From contig JAXGGA010001063.1 of assembly GCA_038373865.1 (NCBI GenBank), positions 51,001 through 115,000 of the forward strand: a DNA stretch of 64,000 nucleotides, read 5' to 3'. This DNA is from Uloborus plumipes (lineage: Eukaryota; Arthropoda; Arachnida; Araneae; Uloboridae). The translations under genes were made by a program, and so were the position numbers. Below the pieces are notes generated by a model. The model searched no databases. It was not told where the DNA came from and saw only the letters and a list, made by a program, of their open reading frames with translations. Position 1 is the stretch's first letter. Each line of letters begins with the position of its first letter. This document shows, in pieces, positions 11,057 to 24,669 of this stretch.

Positions 11057-11525
11057 CTTCTAAGTATAAAAATATTTCTAATCCTATAAAGATCACCATT
11101 AATCCTATATTGATCATTTTTGAAATGTTTTTTTACAAGGCAAAAAAAAAAAAAAAATACTGGACTATATATCAACTGTAACGAAAACGGAAAATTATTT
11201 TTTGCAACAAAGCAAACAAATAATTCTGATTTTTTTTCCTTAGAAAATAAATGATTTGTAAGTATGCAATAAAAGTTTCCTTATATATTTTTTAATTTAA
11301 TTTTTTTTGAAAATATTTTGTTGCAGTATTTAGCACTAATATATTTTTTATGAAAAAAATGTTTTGAGTCCTTAAATCCTTAAAGAATCACCAATTTTGA
11401 CGGAAGTACTGAACATGCGTGATACATGTGGATGTTTTAAAAATTCTACCTTTTATAGCGACCACTCGTTATAAAGACTTTTTTCTGTGGGACGGATATG
11501 GTGGTTATATCGGGCACCGACTGTA

Positions 11526-12711
11526 CTGAGAAAAAATGTGGTGCGGGTATTTTTGGAGGATTATATCTTTATAATTCGCTGCTATTGTTCCTGGAATATT
11601 GACTACAAACTTGATATGTATAATACAAGACAACTTGCCCATAACTTGTTGGTTGACCACAAGTAATCACTTATCCAAAACCTTTTCAAAAGTTAAGACA
11701 ATTCTTGGAAACAAAATAATGATTTATGTAAAAAGAAAACAAGTAAACTAATATCAAGAAATTCCTAAGGTAAATAACTTAATTTGAATTCGGAGAAGAT
11801 ACCCTTAAATATAAGCTTATTTTATTAATTTTCTCATATTTACTTACATTATTTCATAGATATTTATTTAACTGTATTTACACGTAGTTAAACGGAAGGT
11901 TTTTTGCTTATTGTTACTTTTCAGATAACTTTATTTATTTTTCTGCGTGTGCTCCTGGACAAATCCTAGAAGCAATTGCACCTGGTTTATTTAAACAACG
12001 TTACCTATACCCAGCGTAGCCTCAGTCCTATAAGTAATAACGAATAGAATTAATTGCAACAAATGTAATTTAACGCACCATGCCTGAAAAGTTGTCATGC
12101 GAATCTGAATTATAAGACCATAAAATCTAACCAGAATGCATCATAAAAACCATTAACTCTGATTTCAAATTTTAATTATTTGCACCCAAATTGCGTCACT
12201 GAGGCATCATTTATTTGGCATCGGCTACTCAAATGAATGCAATCTCCGCGACATTAATGAGCGGAAAAACACAAATAGAATAAATGCCAAAGGAAGTTCT
12301 GCAACGCTAATGATCTGAGAACTGTTTGGAATAAATACTGTCCCTGCCGTCACCCCAAATCGATCTTAAATGGTAGTTGCTTGATGAATGGCTGTTGGTA
12401 CAAAGTTTCACGTGACACGAGCGCTTGGAAGTCAACAATCACGTGGTAGCATAAATACGTTTCTGTATGAATTTATCAAGAGTGACTAGTGCTAATGGTA
12501 TAAAACTGATGTGACGTAGTGTGTTTGGAAACCAACTTTCAAAATGGCATCAAAAATATACTATTTCTATCCTCATAAGATATTCATCCGCCTCCAAAAT
12601 TTGAAACTGTCCACTCACATTTTAGGTTAGCAAAATATCTACCCGTAAATCGTTGAAAATACTAGAATATCCCAAATTAGCTCTCTGAAATCAAAATGAC
12701 TTTTACCTATA
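11526..12711. other. No gene or recognised element
   Basis: AT-rich, short ORFs only. Nothing that I can assign. Confidence 0.5.
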
Positions 12712-12906
12712 CAGTGAACACCCGATCATCCGTGGAACAGGGTGGCACTGTAACCTTGCATAAGCGAATACCGCGGATAATACGAAAAATAAGTAAAATA
12801 AGTAATAAACAATATTAGTGTATGCAATAGTTAAAAAAGCTAACAACACTACATTATATACATTCATATCATGCCTAAAAATGATAAAAATGAATGTAAA
12901 AAATGT
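12712..12906. mobile_element. pogo/Tigger-type terminus
   Basis: TA then CAGTGAACACCCGATCATCC, followed by GCATAAGCGAATACCGCGGA; this is the style of pogo/Tigger ends. Its other end was not found; it may continue beyond the hAT inserted at 12915. Confidence 0.55.
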
Positions 12907-12914
12907 CTCTAAGA

Positions 12915-14734
12915 CAGGGGTGGCCAACCTTTTTAGAGAGAGTGCCACTATCTGGATCGAAAAAGCTCAGCGTGCCACATTGTATTTTTCCAACAAACTG
13001 AACATTTTTTAAAAAGTTAAAAATAGGTTATTTGTTGGCTGACTATGTAATTCTTACTCAAATGAAACATTTTTTCTCGTATGTCTGAGAAATTGAAATC
13101 TAATTGATGATGAAAATAAAACAAGTCCGAACTTAAGAGTTATCGTTAATAAACACTTTCATAGGTTCTGTCTGCTGGCTTATACTTAAAATAGAAGCAA
13201 ATAACAGCAAATATTCTATTCTAAAAATTAAACAGTCTGTACTTATTGTGGTTTATGAGTCTGCATCTTTTTTACCAAGTCTTTAATTTTAGGATTAGTT
13301 TTTGAGAATCCTAAGAAGTTTAAGTGTTTTAAGTCCTATCAATTAATATTCAACTCTAATTAGATTTTTCTGCATTCATAACATTCTGCATTTATTTGTT
13401 AGAAGCGTATTTTGTACCAAATCTACAACAGAACCAGAAGGTTAAAGTGTGTAAATGTGAAAAAAAAAAAAAATTTTGGTACGAATTTCCAAGTTTCTAT
13501 ATGACGTGGATGACTTTCTGTTGAAGTAAGCTCTTTTATTTGATTACCAATGCAAAAGGTCAGTAATTAAGATTTGGATTTCAGAAGGGTAACAAGTAGT
13601 GTCTCGCAGAGACACAGACAAAGAATTTGAAAAGAACAGACTTTTTTTTTATTATCCTGAAAATCATCAAACTTAACACTGAATGAATACTTAAAATAGG
13701 TGTGCAATTTTCTCCATATATCATTGGAAAATTATTAAATTTGGGTTGTTACTTTCAGTGTTAATTTTTAAAGTTTTTTTCTTTTTTCTCAAAAGTATAG
13801 GGAAAGAAACTGAAGTTTCATCATAAAAGAATGTAGATGGCCTATACTGGTTTAGGAAACTTTTTTTAGTACGATCTTAAATTTAAATTACTTAAACGCC
13901 GGATTATAAGAGATGACATAACTAAAGTCAATTGCTATTCTTCATTCCTAAGTAGCAAGTCCTCATTGCTTTCCTTCCAAACATTTTAAAAATCACACTC
14001 CCTAAAATTCTAAAATCTTATGATTATTTTTTCTTTCGTTAGCTATCACACATTTCAATGAAGGAGTAACTTGTCACACCCTCCTTTCGCTTGGGAAAAG
14101 TTCACAAAACATTCAGAGCTCTAATGCGTAGTTTGTTAATACAGTGAACTCTACACGATCACCAATAGAGAACAAGTTCAATTCCTTGGTAAGGAGTTTG
14201 TGATAGATAATTCAATGGCACTTTTGAAGTTTTTGTCCCAAATTAGTTTCGAATAATGTAATAAAAACAATTTAAGGGCCTTCATTAGTGCAACAATACC
14301 GAATTTTGTCCAATCTGGTTTCTTAATTTTAGTTGCAGAGTTTTTTTTTTTTCTTTTTTTGAAATTTCATCACCCGTAGCTGAAACTATTGCAGATCAAA
14401 AAATTCATTCTGCAGCATCGAAAGTTTCATTCGTGTTAAGAACAAATATGCTTTACAAAGCATTGTCTGTAGTGTCACTGCTTTCGTTGGATGTCCAAAG
14501 CTAACGCTAAGTACTTTGCAATATTGTTGTTCAGACAATTTTTAAGTCAGCCTCCTGACACTTCATCGTCATAATATCATATTTATCAGTTTATGGATTT
14601 TACTTTTTATCAATATTTTTGAGATCGACATTTTTTCCTCAATTTTGGAATTTTTTCAAAATGTCTTCGCGTGTCACTCTTACTGTTCTGACGTGCCACA
14701 TTGTGGCACGCGTGCCGCGGGTTGTCCACCCCTG
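12915..14734. mobile_element. hAT element (CAGGGGTGGCCAAC ends), non-autonomous
   Basis: Ends CAGGGGTGGCCAACC and, inverted, CAGGGGTGGACAACC; subterminal GTGCCAC words near both ends. 8-bp target duplication CTCTAAGA/CTCTAAAA (one mismatch). No transposase reading frame remains in its 1.8 kb. A pogo-like start (TACAGTGAACTC) near 14141 may be a further nested fragment. Confidence 0.85.
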
Positions 14735-14742
14735 CTCTAAAA

Positions 14743-17374
14743 GCTAAAAATGGCCAATCTGAGATATGAATGACTATTTTTATTTTCTGTCTTATTGGTA
14801 CTAAATTTACGTTATTACAAACGGTGTGTTGATGAAATAAAAGGCATTTGGTCAAGTTATGTTGCTTTTCATATCTGCTTAAATTTTATTCGTATTTGTA
14901 TTTTATATTGCAAACATTATGGCCTACCACAATGCATGGTCCATAAATGCGAAATATACTAATATATATGTAATTTAACATAAAGACGTTCCTTCACTGA
15001 AAAAGGTAAATAAAAACGAATGTGCTTTTCACCAATTTTTATTGATGTACTACTTTCTAGAGGGCTAATTATGAAATTTTACTTGAGGGATATAGTTATA
15101 TGAATACATTTCTGGACCAAAACAGGCACGATTTTGTAGTCGCTCCTTTTCGAAGTAGTTTCATTTTCATTTTCTATTTGTGACGAACAGCTGAAAACAC
15201 ATGGAGAACTAAATAAATAGTAAGAGAATCTCCATTGCTGTAACATAACTTTAAAAATAATAATAAACACTAAAAATACGTGTTTTCTTGATATCAGAAT
15301 TTCTTTTTCGATGCTCAATTCTAAAAGATAAAATATAATTAGCTAAAAACTTCGAAACACAGAAGCAGTCTCTACAAAACCATTGCATTTACAGCATTAG
15401 GTACAGAGAATAAGTTTTCACACTCAGTATCCATTTTCATTGAAGCATTTAAAACGTCGAATTCTATGGTGAATTTAAAGAAAAAAGTAAAAAAAAGGAA
15501 AGGTAGAAAAAAAAGCTGTTGACAGCAATCAAAATGCAACTAGCTGCTTGCAAATGTTCGTCCAAACGAATAATGTCTCTTGGGAACTTTTAAAACTGTT
15601 TGGAAGAGGGGGGGAGGGAAAAAAATCCCGACAAATACGAAGTTATTTCATTGAAAGAGCTTTTTCTAAAGTGCAATAAAAATGTTTTCTCAGTGGAAAG
15701 TGGTTTCCCAAGACCACATGGCTCTCCCCTCGGCTCTAAATCTTTAATGGAGGAGGAGGAGCAGAGAAAGTGCAATTTCACCTTGCCTGAGAACTTAGAA
15801 CATCTATTAAATCCACTTCTGAAGAAACATCCTTTTCGGATTATTTTAGGCCTTGGAAGGTCGCGGAGAGGTGAGAGAGCCATTATTATTTGTCACTGTT
15901 TGTAATCACCTCCTCGCAGTGTTGTGGCTAAAAGTTTTCGAATCCTTCTTTTCTGATGCCTCAAGAGCATCTATTTTTTTTCCTCCATTGATGTTCCTCC
16001 CCTCTCGTGCAGCACGTATCGATTGTTGCAAAGTGTCGCTTCTTTTGTCGGCTTTTGTCACCTTTTGGTGGCAACAGCAAAATGAAGACCTTGAAAGAAG
16101 GGATTCGCGTGGCGCGCACTCTTTCGGGCCCAAATAAATAAATGAAAAATTGGACCACAATCGAGGGAATGGAGAAAGGAATAAAAGTGAGAATGAACAA
16201 GGGCTCTCCGCGCTATTCGGTCAGTTTTTGCACGACAGTTGTGTTGTGATGAATAAGCAAAGATTAAGGCCATCAATCTGTTGCTAGACAAGAAATGAGC
16301 TCTGATAGCAGGGTTGCTGGATCTCGGAAAGAGCTGCAATACTTCAGAACTCTTGCGCCAAATTTTCAAGACGTCGTAGTATCCCGTGGCGTAGCAAGCT
16401 TTGCTGGAACTCAGTTGCGGCGTTTTTTCCACCTCCCCCGCTTCCCCAATCTTCACCCCCATGCACACGAATTTTGCTGAAGAAGCAATTTTTTTACCCA
16501 ATTGGAGTATAGGTTAAGTAAATAGAGTAAAATGTTAGCCTTTTCTGTGATAAAAAGATTTCTTTTATTACTGAACTAATTTTAATGCACAATGTAGTTA
16601 AAAATGTTCATAGTGATAGTAGCTCAGAAATACTACCAACACTACAAATGTTACAATTACTGCAATAGTAGCAACAATAGTTAGATTTTTTTTCTCTAAG
16701 TTCTGGTGTAGGCAAGTACGTTTTAACGTCATTTTCATTTGGCTGTATGGCAAATCTAATAAGTCGTAGTTCATTCATAGAGGATCTTGGATAAATTTTT
16801 AATCAATTTCCAGGCTTGAAATTTTTTGACTAGATGCAGCAGAAGCACGCAAAGATGTGAAACAATTAGGCTCTGAAATGATGGCTCCAACCAACAAGAC
16901 TCTTCCCTTGGAACTAATGGCACGTTTTAGAAATCTTCCTAAGAGTGACATTTCGGTAAAGGCTACGCATACAGACTTATAGCAATTTCCAAACAAACTT
17001 TGTACAAACAGGATAAGTTGAGGCTCTGATCAGATTACTTAACTCAGACTATAAAACCATACGATAGATGTTTTCTGTCTCTGCACCGTGTATGGATTTT
17101 TTGTAGAAACTACGAGTAATCAAACTTTTGTAGAAACTACCAGTACTAATCTTGATTATTAATACTAGTTCAGACTTATAAAATATCCCGAAAATAAACA
17201 AAAATTTATTGAAGCTGAACATTTATTTATTTTTTTTTTTATCAAGCAAAATACGAGGAGAGTGCCTGCCAATTCATTGTACACCCACTTTTGATGTAAG
17301 ATAGTAAGTTTCGATTTCATTTGTTACTTAAAAGGAAAAGCTTATTTTTCATTCTTGATATAAAATTTTCCAAA
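14743..17374. other. No gene seen; GC-richer block at about 15600-16450
   Basis: The block 15600-16450 is richer in GC and has overlapping open frames on both strands (for example 16058-16501 minus), none recognisable. It could be conserved noncoding DNA. The rest is AT-rich. Confidence 0.35.
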
Positions 17375-18931
17375 GGTATAGTTATTGGCCACTTAAGCGA
17401 CACCGTATTTGTATGCTTGAATTAAAAATAAATAAAATATATCTGCATAAATAAAAAAAATACTTCATGTGATACTATATTAATGTATTCTGCTACTAAT
17501 ACTGTCTGCAAACACTTTTTCAAATATATTACTAGAAAAAAAATTAACGCAAAAGCAAAAATGTCAAATTGATAGTAATTGTCCACCTTGTCGTAGTTAT
17601 TGGCCATGAAACCATACAGTTATTGACCACGTAAAAAATTCAATGTTATACTGGATTATTCATCTATATGAATATATTGTACGTTTACATGAATATAATA
17701 TGCCATTATATGAATATATTATACCATTATATAAATATATTATAACATTAATCCATTCAATGTGTGTTATACCATTATATGAAGGTATTTTACCGTAAAT
17801 AGAATATATTTTCCATTCATTAAGTATATTATAACAATATATCATTTAATATATTTCTTCATCTTTTTCTTTTCTATTTTTTGGCTTCTAACAACTTGTT
17901 TTTGTCTTCGTAAGAGTATTCCGTACGGCTGCTTGTCCATTCCGTTTTCTTCTCTTTCCTTTTCTTTCATTCTTTTTGCTGATTTTCTTGTTCCTTTTTT
18001 TTTTCAATAGCTGCTCTAAAACTCTTAGAAATTATAAAGAATGTTTTTTTCTATCCTACTAATAATTTTTTCTTTTTTTTTTTTGCTCATTTTGTTGGTA
18101 ATCATTGACAAATTTGCTACAATGAGTGGTTTCGTTTGAAGTAGATGACATATACAAATCTAGAGGAGTTTCCAGAGGAGTTATACCAATCGTTGCTATT
18201 GTTACACTGTCTTCACTGGTTTGATTTGCATTTGTTGTTGTAATACTTACAGTCAGTATTTCAATATTGGTAGAGTTGTTTTGAGAAAGTTATTCTGAAA
18301 AAGAGCGCCAAACTTTGTATAACGGTCATACATTATTTGAAACTGCCTTCTGATATTTGGGTGCTTTTACCTTGTTCATCCTTTTTCCTCCAAAATTTTT
18401 GGAAGTATTTTAGAGACATCAGCTTATTTCATACATTAAAGTCTTCATCTGGTTTTTCTGATGCTAAACATTTAGAGTTATCAGTAGCATTCTGATCATA
18501 GGGGGCCAATTATTATAATTTTCTGAAAATATTGTGACAGTTATTGGCCACAAAAAATTTTAATTTTTTAGAATAAAATATTACTATACACCTCAAATTC
18601 ACTTATTAGGCATCACAGCTATACATATCATAGGCTTTTAAAAGATGTAAATACATCGAGTTTTAAAATGTTTCATAAAAAATCTAGTCTTAATGTTTTC
18701 TTGAGAAAACGACCTGTTTTTGTTAGGGCTCCAAACAATCACAAATTACAAACTGACATACATCACAAATTACAAAATCGCAAATTCGTTCATATATTTT
18801 CACCACTTATTAAACATGCTATTTTCACGTATTTTTTAAACCATCTTTTAACCGAAAAGTTGCTTGCTTTTTAGCATCAAAGTTGAAATGGTCAATAACT
18901 ATATGGGGGCCAATAACTATACCGGTTCCCC
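17375..18931. mobile_element. TA-flanked motif-repeat DNA element (family 2)
   Basis: The right end, inverted, reads TA then GGGGAACCGGTATAGTTATT and GGCC. The left end keeps GGTATAGTTATTGGCC but its outer ten bases have decayed, so the true left edge is about 17365. The motif TAGTTATTGGCCA recurs near 17590, 17617 (as TTGACC), 18535 and, inverted, near 18885-18920. No transposase. Confidence 0.65.
17650..17845. repeat. Minisatellite-like AT-rich repeat
   Basis: Imperfect tandem copies of a 20-24 bp unit built on CCATTATATGAATATATTAT, inside the family 2 element. Confidence 0.7.
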
Positions 18932-18933
18932 TA

Positions 18934-19478
18934 TTAAATATTTTATATAAAATAATCATACTGAATGATAAGTAAGGAAAAATGCGTGTACATGACTCTA
19001 ACAAAACAAATTAAAAAATTATAAATTAAGAATATTTAGATATCTAATACAATATTAAGATGTATGAAAAGCAGGTAGTTTCTTGTATATTCTAGAATTT
19101 AATATTGATCATATTAGCTGGTTTTATTATAAACATCAACTTAACTATAGACCATGTTTTTTATATTTCAAATAATGCTTCATATTTCTTATTTGCGATA
19201 AGGACATTAGGAATGTCTTCCTTTCTGATACCACCAGTACAAACCAAAAATATGAATACTTTCATTAGCGAAATTAATTTAAGAAAATGAGACGGTAAGA
19301 TAAAACTTTTGTGTAACCTCCAAAATGTTAAAACATATGGAGTATAGTACATCATATTGTCATTATGTTGCATTCAATGCTAAAACTTCAATCTGTGCAG
19401 CAGCCGAAACATCAGCCACTAGTTGGCCGAAGCTTCGGTTTTCAGTGCTTTGGCCAAACTACGCTTTGCGCCATCTCT
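18934..19478 (+). mobile_element. hAT 3' part, same family as 9849-11056
   Basis: 19090-19475 follows 10555-11056 block by block (TTTTATTATAAACATCAACT, AAATTAATTTAAGAA, ATGTTAAAACATATGGAG) and ends GGCCGAAGCTTCGG ... GCGCCATCTCTA. The 5' end is missing. Confidence 0.75.
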
Positions 19479-19479
19479 A

Positions 19480-22400
19480 GTTTTAAGCATTGGTGTTCGA
19501 ATTAACAAGGTTCAACTGCAATTCGTAAAAACAACGCTAGATAACACCTGACGATTTTCTCTCATTATTGAAATGTGTTATGAATGTTAATGATCTGCTT
19601 CGCCAAGGTGTATTGGATTTTTATTAACACTTTAAGTGACAACTTTAAGTGACTGTACTTTGATTTCTCTCACTCGCTTAATTAGAGAACGCACAGTAGA
19701 GAGTTCTCTAATTCAGCGAACTCACAAACCGAAAGTGAAAGTAAGTTCCGTTTTTCGCTTCGAAAACGTATTGATGAAAGCAGTAGGTACTTTTGATATC
19801 GGAAACATTTGACACCAAACGTGCTTTTGTTTAAAAGTTCAGTTTAACCCGTGTAGAGATCAGTCGCCCGAACTTGGCAGTCAGCTACTCAATTTTTGGT
19901 GAAAAATCTCCGATGAAAAAAAAAATTAAAAAAAAAGCTTTTTTTTCGCATTATTTAACGCGCGCAGCCTTGACCCAATCTTTGTGCGCGGAATAAACGT
20001 GGAATATAAAAGGTAAGTTCTTAAGAGATTTGTGTGCCCCTGCACAAAATGATGAACTGCTGCTCCCTTGCCACGCTAGCGTAGTTTCTTATAGCGGGCT
20101 AATGGAAGCCTAGTGTGGCTTTCGACATGGTGGGGCTTAAGCCTTCTTTAAATGCGACGCTCAAGAGGGCTTCCTTTCTTCTGGGAGAGTCTTTTCTTCG
20201 TGGGCCGGTGCCGCGATGATATACGACTCAATAAAGGACGAGTTATGGCTCGGATTGGAGAACGTCACCGCCGATTGACATCCACTGGAATTTCATAACG
20301 CGCGAAAAAAAGTCACCAGAAGGAGGATGTGCGTGTATAAAAGGCGATATGTGGGGGTTTGTTTGTGTGTATGTTTCTTAATCCAAAACCAGTTTAAGTT
20401 CCCCTTAATTCAAACCTTAGCCAAATTTGCCTCTGATGTTCTTTGATGTACAGAAGTTCATATGGGATGGTTTTTTCACAATTTAGAAAAGTTCAGTAAT
20501 TCCAAATTTGAAATTAGATTTAAAAATTGTATACGATTTTTCCCACGAACAAAAAGTTTGCACAGAACTTTACATGCTTCGTTAAAACCAGTAAAATACT
20601 GCACCAGATGATTTTGTTTTGAAAATGGACGAGCTCTGATCGCCTCGTACTGACCATCAGCGGTATCATACTGACCATCTATACTAAAAGGATGTGCCCA
20701 AGAATATAAAATTATATTAACGTCATATTTGTCCATGCAAAATCTCTTAGCCATTTAATTTTGTACATTAAATACTTTTTAATTAAACCATAGTCGGGTG
20801 ATATAATATCGTTACTTCTATTTAGATGGAATATCTCCATTTCTCTCTTTTCTTTTTTCAAACCAAGAATTGCAATTAATATCCATTGAGAAATTTAATT
20901 TCAATTTTAAAATGAATTGTCTCTTAGAATAAAAATGAATATTATTAGTTAATTCGATAATCTTTCATCCTCTTTGGCAAAAGGAATGCAAATTACCATC
21001 AGAGAACCTAGTTTACAAAAAGCTGTCAGTCCACTGGAGTATACCAACTTAAAAAGTTCATTGATGTAAAAGCTAATATAATTTTGAACCCCATTGTGGT
21101 ACTACAAACTAATCCTCAAGGAAAAAAAACGCAAATTTGGATCGTCGTTGTTCTTGGACAAGCTGAGCTTCATTTTAGTAACCAAGATTAGGGTAACGGT
21201 AACTGTTAGTTTTCTGTGGTGCTGGGAGACAAATCCCTAACCACTGTGGTGAAGGAAGTGAAATCCGTGACGAGTTAACAAGGTGGGCGTGATTGTTCAC
21301 ACTTTCAGGATGTATACTTGGACCTATGCTTGGCGTCACAACTACCCCTTATTACTGGTAGCTTCTTTCTTAACGACCTTGTTTCGTGTGCTTGCCACTT
21401 TGAAAAACACCTACCCAGCACGCTACTGGAATTGTACACATCGAAACTACCAACCGTAGTCAACATTTTCGCACCCTAAGCTCGGTTATTACAGTAATTC
21501 ACTTGGCTTGGTTGCGATGGACGTTAGTTTTTAAGACCGGCGACAAAAACATTGTTAGTCAGCAGCTACAAAAAGCTAAACTTTCAGTAATTGTACACGT
21601 TTCGGCAAGTTTTGGTGTAATTATGAATAAGCTCAGGTGTTACGTTAACCGTATGAAACACAGGTTACATCAAAATAAGAAGCTTGTTTTTGTAGAACCT
21701 GCACTCGTTTTAGTTTTCCCTTTCTTCTTATTTCAATTACTATTTTCGTTCATAAACAATTCCATTAAGGTTACAAGAATTGAAAAAAGGCACCCTTTTT
21801 CTAATTTTTGACAGACGAATTTAGCAACATTCCTGATCATAACAAAATACAGCATTATCATTATTGCGTACAACAAATACTTGCGTACTTACAAATTTAC
21901 ATCTCCATTTTCAAACAAATGGGATTTTATAAAAAACATTATGTGATATTTCATTGCTAAGTTATGTGTCTCCAAAACTCATACACATCGTTCCCATTTT
22001 TCGTGTTTTATAATAGGCATTTGGTCCCTTTTTCAAGCAGTTTTTTAAAAGTCATGGAAAAAACGAATTTAATTTAGCGTTCATTTATCCAGTCTAAGGA
22101 TTCACCCCTACCCCTGTTTTTTTCTGTCTTTAAAACACTGCAAAAGAAAAGGAGTAAAAAGTAAATGAGCATGAGAATGCGAATATTCATCTTGAAAACC
22201 AATTAAAATTCCAGATCCAATAAATACCATTTGAAACTATACAAATTCAACTGTATCAAATTTCAAAAATAACTTACGTTATTTGTTTTGGAACAAAATA
22301 TGAGTACGTATTTTTTTTTTTTTTTTCCAAAAGATGATTTCTGCGTAAGTTCTCAAAAACTTTTTAGTTTGTTTTTCTTTAGTTTGTTTCAATTTTTCTT

Positions 22401-24240
22401 TTACTTGAACTTAAAAATGGGTTTGAAAAACAACAGCTTCATTACATTAAGTTTAATTACGTAATATTGTTATTTTTTTAATCAAAATATAGAGCACCAA
22501 TCATATGGAATCCCCTCACTTCCCAAATAAAAAAGAAATCTGGTATTTTTTGGTTTAACTACTTCCTTCATTCTGGTATTTCCTAGACGTATGCCCGCCC
22601 CAAGAAGGCCTCCCGCGTCCTTGCCAATAAATTTAAATCTCCACAATTTTCAAGTCATAATTCTCCAATCTTTCAAGAGAAGAAAAACATTTGCGCGACC
22701 TTCGGGGAAGGTCCTCCAGAGTGTGGTTGAAGAGAATGATTTGTGGTCGATATTCCAAATGTAGTTCCTGAATCAAGTTGCTTGTGACACACATTATTCA
22801 CTTGCTACGTTTTTGAATTTTAATAATTCAAGTTGATAAAGGAATGAGAAAAACTTTGCAATGTCGTTCTTATCGAAGTGCAGCTTTGCTCGGACGGCCT
22901 TGGGAGTAATCAAAATATTATTATGGACGGACACTTTTTTTGTTACTTCCTGGAAAAAACTTTTTAGACGAATGAAGTTCTCATACCAAATTTAAGTGGA
23001 TGGTTGTATGTGACTTTAGCCATCCAAGTTTTTTTTTTACTTTTTCATTAATCTTTACAAATTTATTTCACTGATTTTTTCTCATCCTCTGATTAACCTT
23101 AATAATATTTTTAACTTCTTCAACGTATTTTATCGCTTGGAAAACCATCTCCAAGAAAATTGAAACACTTCCGGAAGTCTGGCAAGTTCCCGCTACCCAG
23201 ATTTCCGGAATGATCCCCCGCTTTATGTTGCCACCAAAAACTCTTTAAAACATCACCTTTTATTTTTATGAGAATCTTTTCGTAACTATTTTGGGGAGGA
23301 ATAAAAATTCTCGCACACATTAAATAAGTAAATAATCATTAAAAAGAGGTTTTTTTCTTCGCTTTTCTTTTCTTTTCCCCCCTAATTCTAAAATAATAAA
23401 TTATTTTTTAATTTATTTTTATTTTTTTGCATTACTACTAAAAGATTATCCTTGTTGAATTGATGAAGTCATCGGATTTCAAATCACTAAATATTAAGAT
23501 ATTCGCAGAGGTTGCTTCAAACCTTCAAAGGAATGTGAAGAAAGAAAGAAAGGGGGAAATGAACATTATCTGGCCATGCACACTGTAAAAATATCATAGA
23601 CCTTCCTGGAAGATAATGGGCAGCTAATGTGCTTAAATTCTGCCAGTAACATATCTGACGAAAAACAGGAAAGTTTCCCTCTAAAAGCTCCTTGAAAAAT
23701 TCAAAAACCTTTCAAACAAAAGCGAGTCACGCTGTTGGAAGAATTCAGGAGCCCTCTTAGAATCTTAGATGTGTTTCTCGAGAGGGCTTGGCACCATACT
23801 ATCTTATCAGGACAGCTGTTGAAGCATTTTTGCTTATGTCGCCAAAGTTAATACAGAACTGCAAGTAAATAGCGAGCTGCTTATTTGCCTGCAATTCTAG
23901 TGTCGAGAGACTGAACTTCGCCTTCATTAGGGTTTTACTGTCTACCCATGGATTCTGTGAAATTGGCAAACGTCCAGCTAAGACGAATCTATCTGATTGA
24001 GGGGGGAATGTAAAAATTTTATGCTCGTGAATTTTGCATTTCAATGTGTCTCTGCTTAATTTAATGGCTTATCCAAATTTGCAAATACTGGCAGCCCTAA
24101 AAATCAATAGATGCTTGCATTTCCGCCAGTAAACCGGATATTAGCCTTTCCATCTGATCAGTGGTCAGACAGAAGCTAATCTGGACGAACAGTTATTGTT
24201 GTCATATTAGAGTGTCATATTAACCACAACCAAGGCGAAT
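19480..24240. other. No gene seen; GC-richer block at about 19960-20340
   Basis: Mostly AT-rich with short ORFs. The block at 19960-20340 is much richer in GC than its flanks, with no long ORF and no repeat signature; it is a candidate conserved noncoding or promoter element. A smaller GC-richer patch is near 23120-23240. Confidence 0.35.
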
Positions 24241-24245
24241 GTGCC

Positions 24246-24437
24246 ATTGCCGAGAGAGAGAGAGAGATCGGATTTCTTTATTGACATATTATAAAATAAC
24301 ACAAGAAAGACAGCCCAGCTGTGCTTACAGCCCAGAGAGAGGAAATAACCCCCAGAGCTTCGGCGGGAATCGATCCCGGGACCTCTTGCTTTCGAGGCGT
24401 TTCTTCTACCTCTGAGTCACCGAGGCCGACGCCGTAA
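24246..24437 (-). repeat. tRNA-derived SINE
   Basis: On the minus strand a tRNA-like head carries an A-box-like GACTCAGAGGTAGAAG and a B-box-like GGGATCGATTCCC, then a body with CTCTGGGGGTTATTTCCTC and a (CT)n tail. It is not a functional tRNA: no acceptor stem or CCA-side pairing could be traced. Confidence 0.75.
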
Positions 24438-24582
24438 TTGCTCTGAAGGCAAATTACTTTAATAAAAACTCGCAGTATATTTTGAAACTGGTAGCTAAAC
24501 ATGATTTTAATGACACTGAGAAATCTGCGGCCATGTAACAAGCAGCAATTCTGAAAACTTTTTCACGAAGATACTTGATTTT

Positions 24583-24665
24583 CACTGTAAACAGGAGGAA
24601 ACCCATAAAATCCCGGAACGTTACACGGAAATAACCTGTAACATTTCGGGATTTATTTTACAGTG
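24583..24665. repeat. Short hairpin element with CACTGTAAA ends
   Basis: 83 bp. CACTGTAAA at the left and TTTACAGTG at the right, with an inner inverted pair AAATCCCGGAACGTTAC / GTAACATTTCGGGATTT. Confidence 0.5.
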
Positions 24666-24669
24666 CAGT

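Larger units (their letters stand above)
9527..11523. mobile_element. pogo/Tigger-type element interrupted by a hAT
   Basis: Ends CAGTAGACACTCGTTACAAC and, inverted, CAGTCGGTGCCCGATATAAC, each flanked by TA. Subterminal CGACCACGCATTATAAAGACC at one end pairs in type with CGACCACTCGTTATAAAGAC at the other. Removing the nested hAT leaves about 0.8 kb, so it is non-autonomous. Confidence 0.8.

Noticed and set aside
16058..16501. 147-codon open frame on the minus strand
   Set aside because: No recognisable domain, overlapping open frames on both strands, and low-complexity parts. GC-richer DNA gives longer chance ORFs.
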